NCBI GenBank assembly: GCA_036821645.1
Contig: DAISJD010000168.1
Coordinates: forward strand, 1-5,669
Direction of reading: 5' to 3'
Length of the DNA: 5,669 nucleotides
DNA from: DAISJD01 sp036821645
GTDB taxonomy: Bacteria > Pseudomonadota > Alphaproteobacteria > ATCC43930 > CGMCC-115725
Position 1 is the stretch's first letter. Each line of letters starts with the position of its first letter. The notes under the pieces were generated by a model that saw only the letters and a list, made by a program, of their open reading frames with translations, did no database searches and had not been told where the DNA came from. A program made the translations under genes and the position numbers. Positions 5,151-5,669 of this stretch are shown in pieces.

Positions 5151-5669
5151 GGCGGGTGCTTTTTCTGCTGCCCGCAGGCTTGTTGCTCATCGCCGGGATC
5201 GTCGTGCCCGTGGCGTCTCTGATCGCCGTCAGTTTCGGCGATCGGGCCGGGCGGTTCAGTCTTGGGCCCTGGTCCAAGGCATCGGGCGATCCTTATCTTG
5301 CCGATCTCGTCTTTTTTTCGCTCATGTTCGGTCTTTTGGTGGCCGGGATCGCGGTTTTCCTCGGCTTTATTCTGGCACTCGCCATCGCGACGCTGCCACG
5401 GGTTTGGCAGCGCGCGGCGATTATCGGGATCCTGGTGCCGAAATTCGCCAATACCCTCGTCATTCTCTATGGCTTGCAGGTGTTGTTGAGTAGGCGGGGA
5501 TGGGTGGCACAGGGGATCAACGCTTTGGGGTTTGGGACGGTCGATCTCGTGCATAACCTGACCGGGGCTGTGGTGGCGGAGGTATATCTGGTCCTGCCTT
5601 ATGCCGCCTTGTTGTTGATTGCGGCCCGGTTGCAGATTGCGCCCGCCATCGTGATGGCGGCGCGTGGGC
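5147..5669 (+). CDS. ABC transporter permease (PotB/FbpB-like), 3' end outside the window
   Basis: The ATG at 5147-5149 overlaps the ATPase stop as ATGA, and the frame stays open to the window edge, giving 174 residues so far. The protein is an inner-membrane permease of the binding-protein-dependent transport family. Predicted membrane segments are at about 4-28 (LFLLPAGLLLIAGIVVPVAS), 52-82, 90-113 and 136-161. A periplasmic stretch, GDRAGRFSLGPW (31-42), follows the first segment, as in PotB-type permeases. The last visible residues, IAPAIVMAARG (164-174), fit the beginning of the cytoplasmic EAA coupling loop that contacts the ATPase. Because it is cut by the right edge, its full length and any following second permease gene cannot be seen. 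The ATGA overlap implies translational coupling to the ATPase. The family call is strong; the substrate is unknown. Confidence 0.88.
   Translation, partial: MRRVLFLLPAGLLLIAGIVVPVASLIAVSFGDRAGRFSLGPWSKASGDPYLADLVFFSLMFGLLVAGIAVFLGFILALAIATLPRVWQRAAIIGILVPKFANTLVILYGLQVLLSRRGWVAQGINALGFGTVDLVHNLTGAVVAEVYLVLPYAALLLIAARLQIAPAIVMAARG

Noticed and set aside
4867..5277. Arg/Pro-rich open frame of 136 codons on the - strand across the ATPase/permease junction
   Set aside because: It is a shadow of the two real genes, and part of it is only the complement of the GC palindrome.

Overview
The window is about 5.7 kb of GC-rich DNA with heavy G/C use at third codon positions, frequent GGG, CGG and GCC codons, and Tat-type export. 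Together with the kinds of protein encoded, this suggests an alphaproteobacterium, possibly of the Rhodospirillales. That placement is inferred from style and gene content, not from a marker gene.

Left part (1-1903). The left edge cuts a gene on the + strand whose remaining 206 codons are the C-terminal CHAT (caspase-like) protease domain, with the His and Cys of the catalytic dyad visible. Convergent to it, on the - strand, is a gene for a 243-residue exported protein with a signal peptide and a FecR-like small beta domain. A strong intrinsic terminator oriented for the - strand gene lies between the two stop codons. Upstream of the exported-protein gene is a 368-bp divergent intergenic region, AT-richer than its surroundings in its right half, which must hold the start signals for both directions.

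Right part (1904-5669). Four + strand genes form what looks like one operon: a radical SAM protein, a Tat-exported ABC solute-binding protein, an ABC ATPase, and an inner-membrane permease cut by the right edge. The last three are joined by two 4-bp ATGA stop/start overlaps. The radical SAM gene is separated from the transporter by 62 bp holding a 16-bp tandem repeat. The transporter belongs to the broad polyamine/iron/thiamine-type (PotABCD/FbpABC-like) group, but its substrate cannot be read from sequence. The radical SAM protein has the CX3CX2C cluster motif and a Cys-rich C-terminus that could hold a second Fe-S cluster.

The points most worth a second look are the linkage of a Cys-rich radical SAM enzyme to a dedicated importer, a perfect 19-bp inverted repeat that is exactly 16 codons long and lies in frame inside the ATPase gene, and the tandem repeat in front of the binding-protein gene. 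No RNA genes, insertion sequences or CRISPR arrays were seen.
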